A DNA stretch of 53,539 nucleotides, from the NCBI GenBank assembly GCA_012033255.1, contig JAAUSF010000024.1, positions 1-53,539 of the forward strand, written 5' to 3'. The translations under genes were made by a program, and so were the position numbers. This document shows, in pieces, positions 53,191 through 53,539 of this stretch. How positions within the stretch are numbered: position 1 is the stretch's first letter; each line of letters opens with the position of its first letter. The notes below the pieces were generated by a model that did no database searches, was not told the DNA's origin, and worked only from the letters and a program-made list of their open reading frames with translations. This DNA is from Cyanobacteria bacterium RU_5_0 (lineage in GTDB: Bacteria; Cyanobacteriota; Cyanobacteriia; Elainellales; Elainellaceae).

Positions 53191-53208
53191 TATGTAAATA
53201 AATGTAAC
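53191..53208 (-). promoter_or_regulatory. HLR1 element (RpaB binding site) of psb34
   Basis: On the minus strand GTTACATTTATTTACATA matches the HLR1 consensus, two (G/T)TTACA(T/A)(T/A) direct repeats separated by two bases. It sits 26-43 nt before the psb34 ATG, overlapping or next to a probable -10 (TACATAAAG); this position fits repression in low light by RpaB, with release in high light. The motif is exact; the effect is inferred. Confidence 0.85.
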
Positions 53209-53453
53209 AAAAAATTTACAAAACGTCAACGGTTTTTTAGATTTATGCTAGTAGATTTCCTTCTGGCATTGATAAGAAATGCTTCTCTCATTCCACACTT
53301 GAGAATTGAGGACTATTTTCCGAAGTCCGCAGCCTTGAAGCCTTCAAATTACTGCACCTAGGACTGATTTCGGACATTAAATATCTACCCTCTGTAAATT
53401 TTTTGTTGATTTTGCCGTCGGTAGGGGCTGACCCACGTGTCTGCCCTCTCAAC

Positions 53454-53539
53454 CAGGGCAACCACGCAGGGATTGCCCCAACCCCAGGGCAACCACACAG
53501 GGATTGCCCCAACCCCAGGGCAACCACACAGGGATTGCC
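53454..53539 (+). repeat. Tandem repeat, 31-bp unit, running off the window end
   Basis: CAGGGCAACCACACAGGGATTG… with period 31: starts at 53454, 53485 and 53516 (first copy has CACGCAGG). At least 2.8 copies, continuing beyond the window. No coding role. Confidence 0.88.

Noticed and set aside
53454-53539. CRISPR repeat-spacer array
   Set aside because: Period 31 with the whole unit conserved; no variable spacers.

Overview
The window reads as chromosomal DNA from a filamentous, probably Leptolyngbya/Oscillatoria-like cyanobacterium. Evidence seen directly: the palindrome GCGATCGC (HIP1) recurs throughout, heptanucleotide short tandem repeats occur at many loci, and several genes belong to families largely confined to cyanobacteria (DUF1822, DUF4327, the Ssl1498/Psb34 small thylakoid protein, IdiA/FutA iron binding protein, and haemagglutinin-type exoprotein plus CHAT pairs). 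The genus is an inference. No rRNA, tRNA, CRISPR array or complete insertion sequence was recognised.

Layout. 1-4522: start of an unidentified minus-strand gene, mutS, secG and a membrane-anchored metzincin-like protease. 4687-9771: a same-strand cluster of a sigma-70-like factor, a DUF1822 protein, a stand-alone small module, and a large protein joining that module to a CHAT caspase-like domain, one membrane segment and a periplasmic branched-chain-amino-acid-type receptor. 10123-17048: a Gly/Ser-rich membrane peptide, a CDF metal exporter, small cyanobacterial proteins, two DUF2382 stress-type proteins, a methyltransferase and a Uma2 endonuclease.

17416-42988 is a long accessory region. 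It holds three paralogous surface-type proteins (a PPC-like N-domain, 2 to 4 Ig-like repeats and a shared C-domain) interleaved with an AvaI/BsoBI-type restriction-modification system, a decayed M23 peptidase gene, a two-gene ATPase system (AAA plus a 1908-residue NACHT/TPR STAND protein), two PIN-type toxin-antitoxin modules, a broken RelE toxin gene fused to an IS5-type transposase remnant, a truncated Rpn nuclease, and a secreted haemagglutinin-like protein next to a TPR-CHAT protease. The gene content suggests a defence, conflict and cell-surface island.

43009-53539 returns to housekeeping and accessory genes: a P2A Ca2+-type ATPase, an ATPase of unknown role, an FAD oxidoreductase, an iron ABC-transporter binding protein, a membrane/coiled-coil protein, a family 2 glycosyltransferase and psb34 with a clear high-light (HLR1) element.

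The best candidates for undescribed biology are the sigma/DUF1822/CHAT-receptor cluster (a possible signal-gated protease pathway), the AAA + NACHT-TPR pair with strictly 120-bp-periodic TPRs, and a MITE-like hairpin family whose copies supply the stop codons of two neighbouring genes. Heptamer repeats have also been captured in frame inside mutS and the P-type ATPase.
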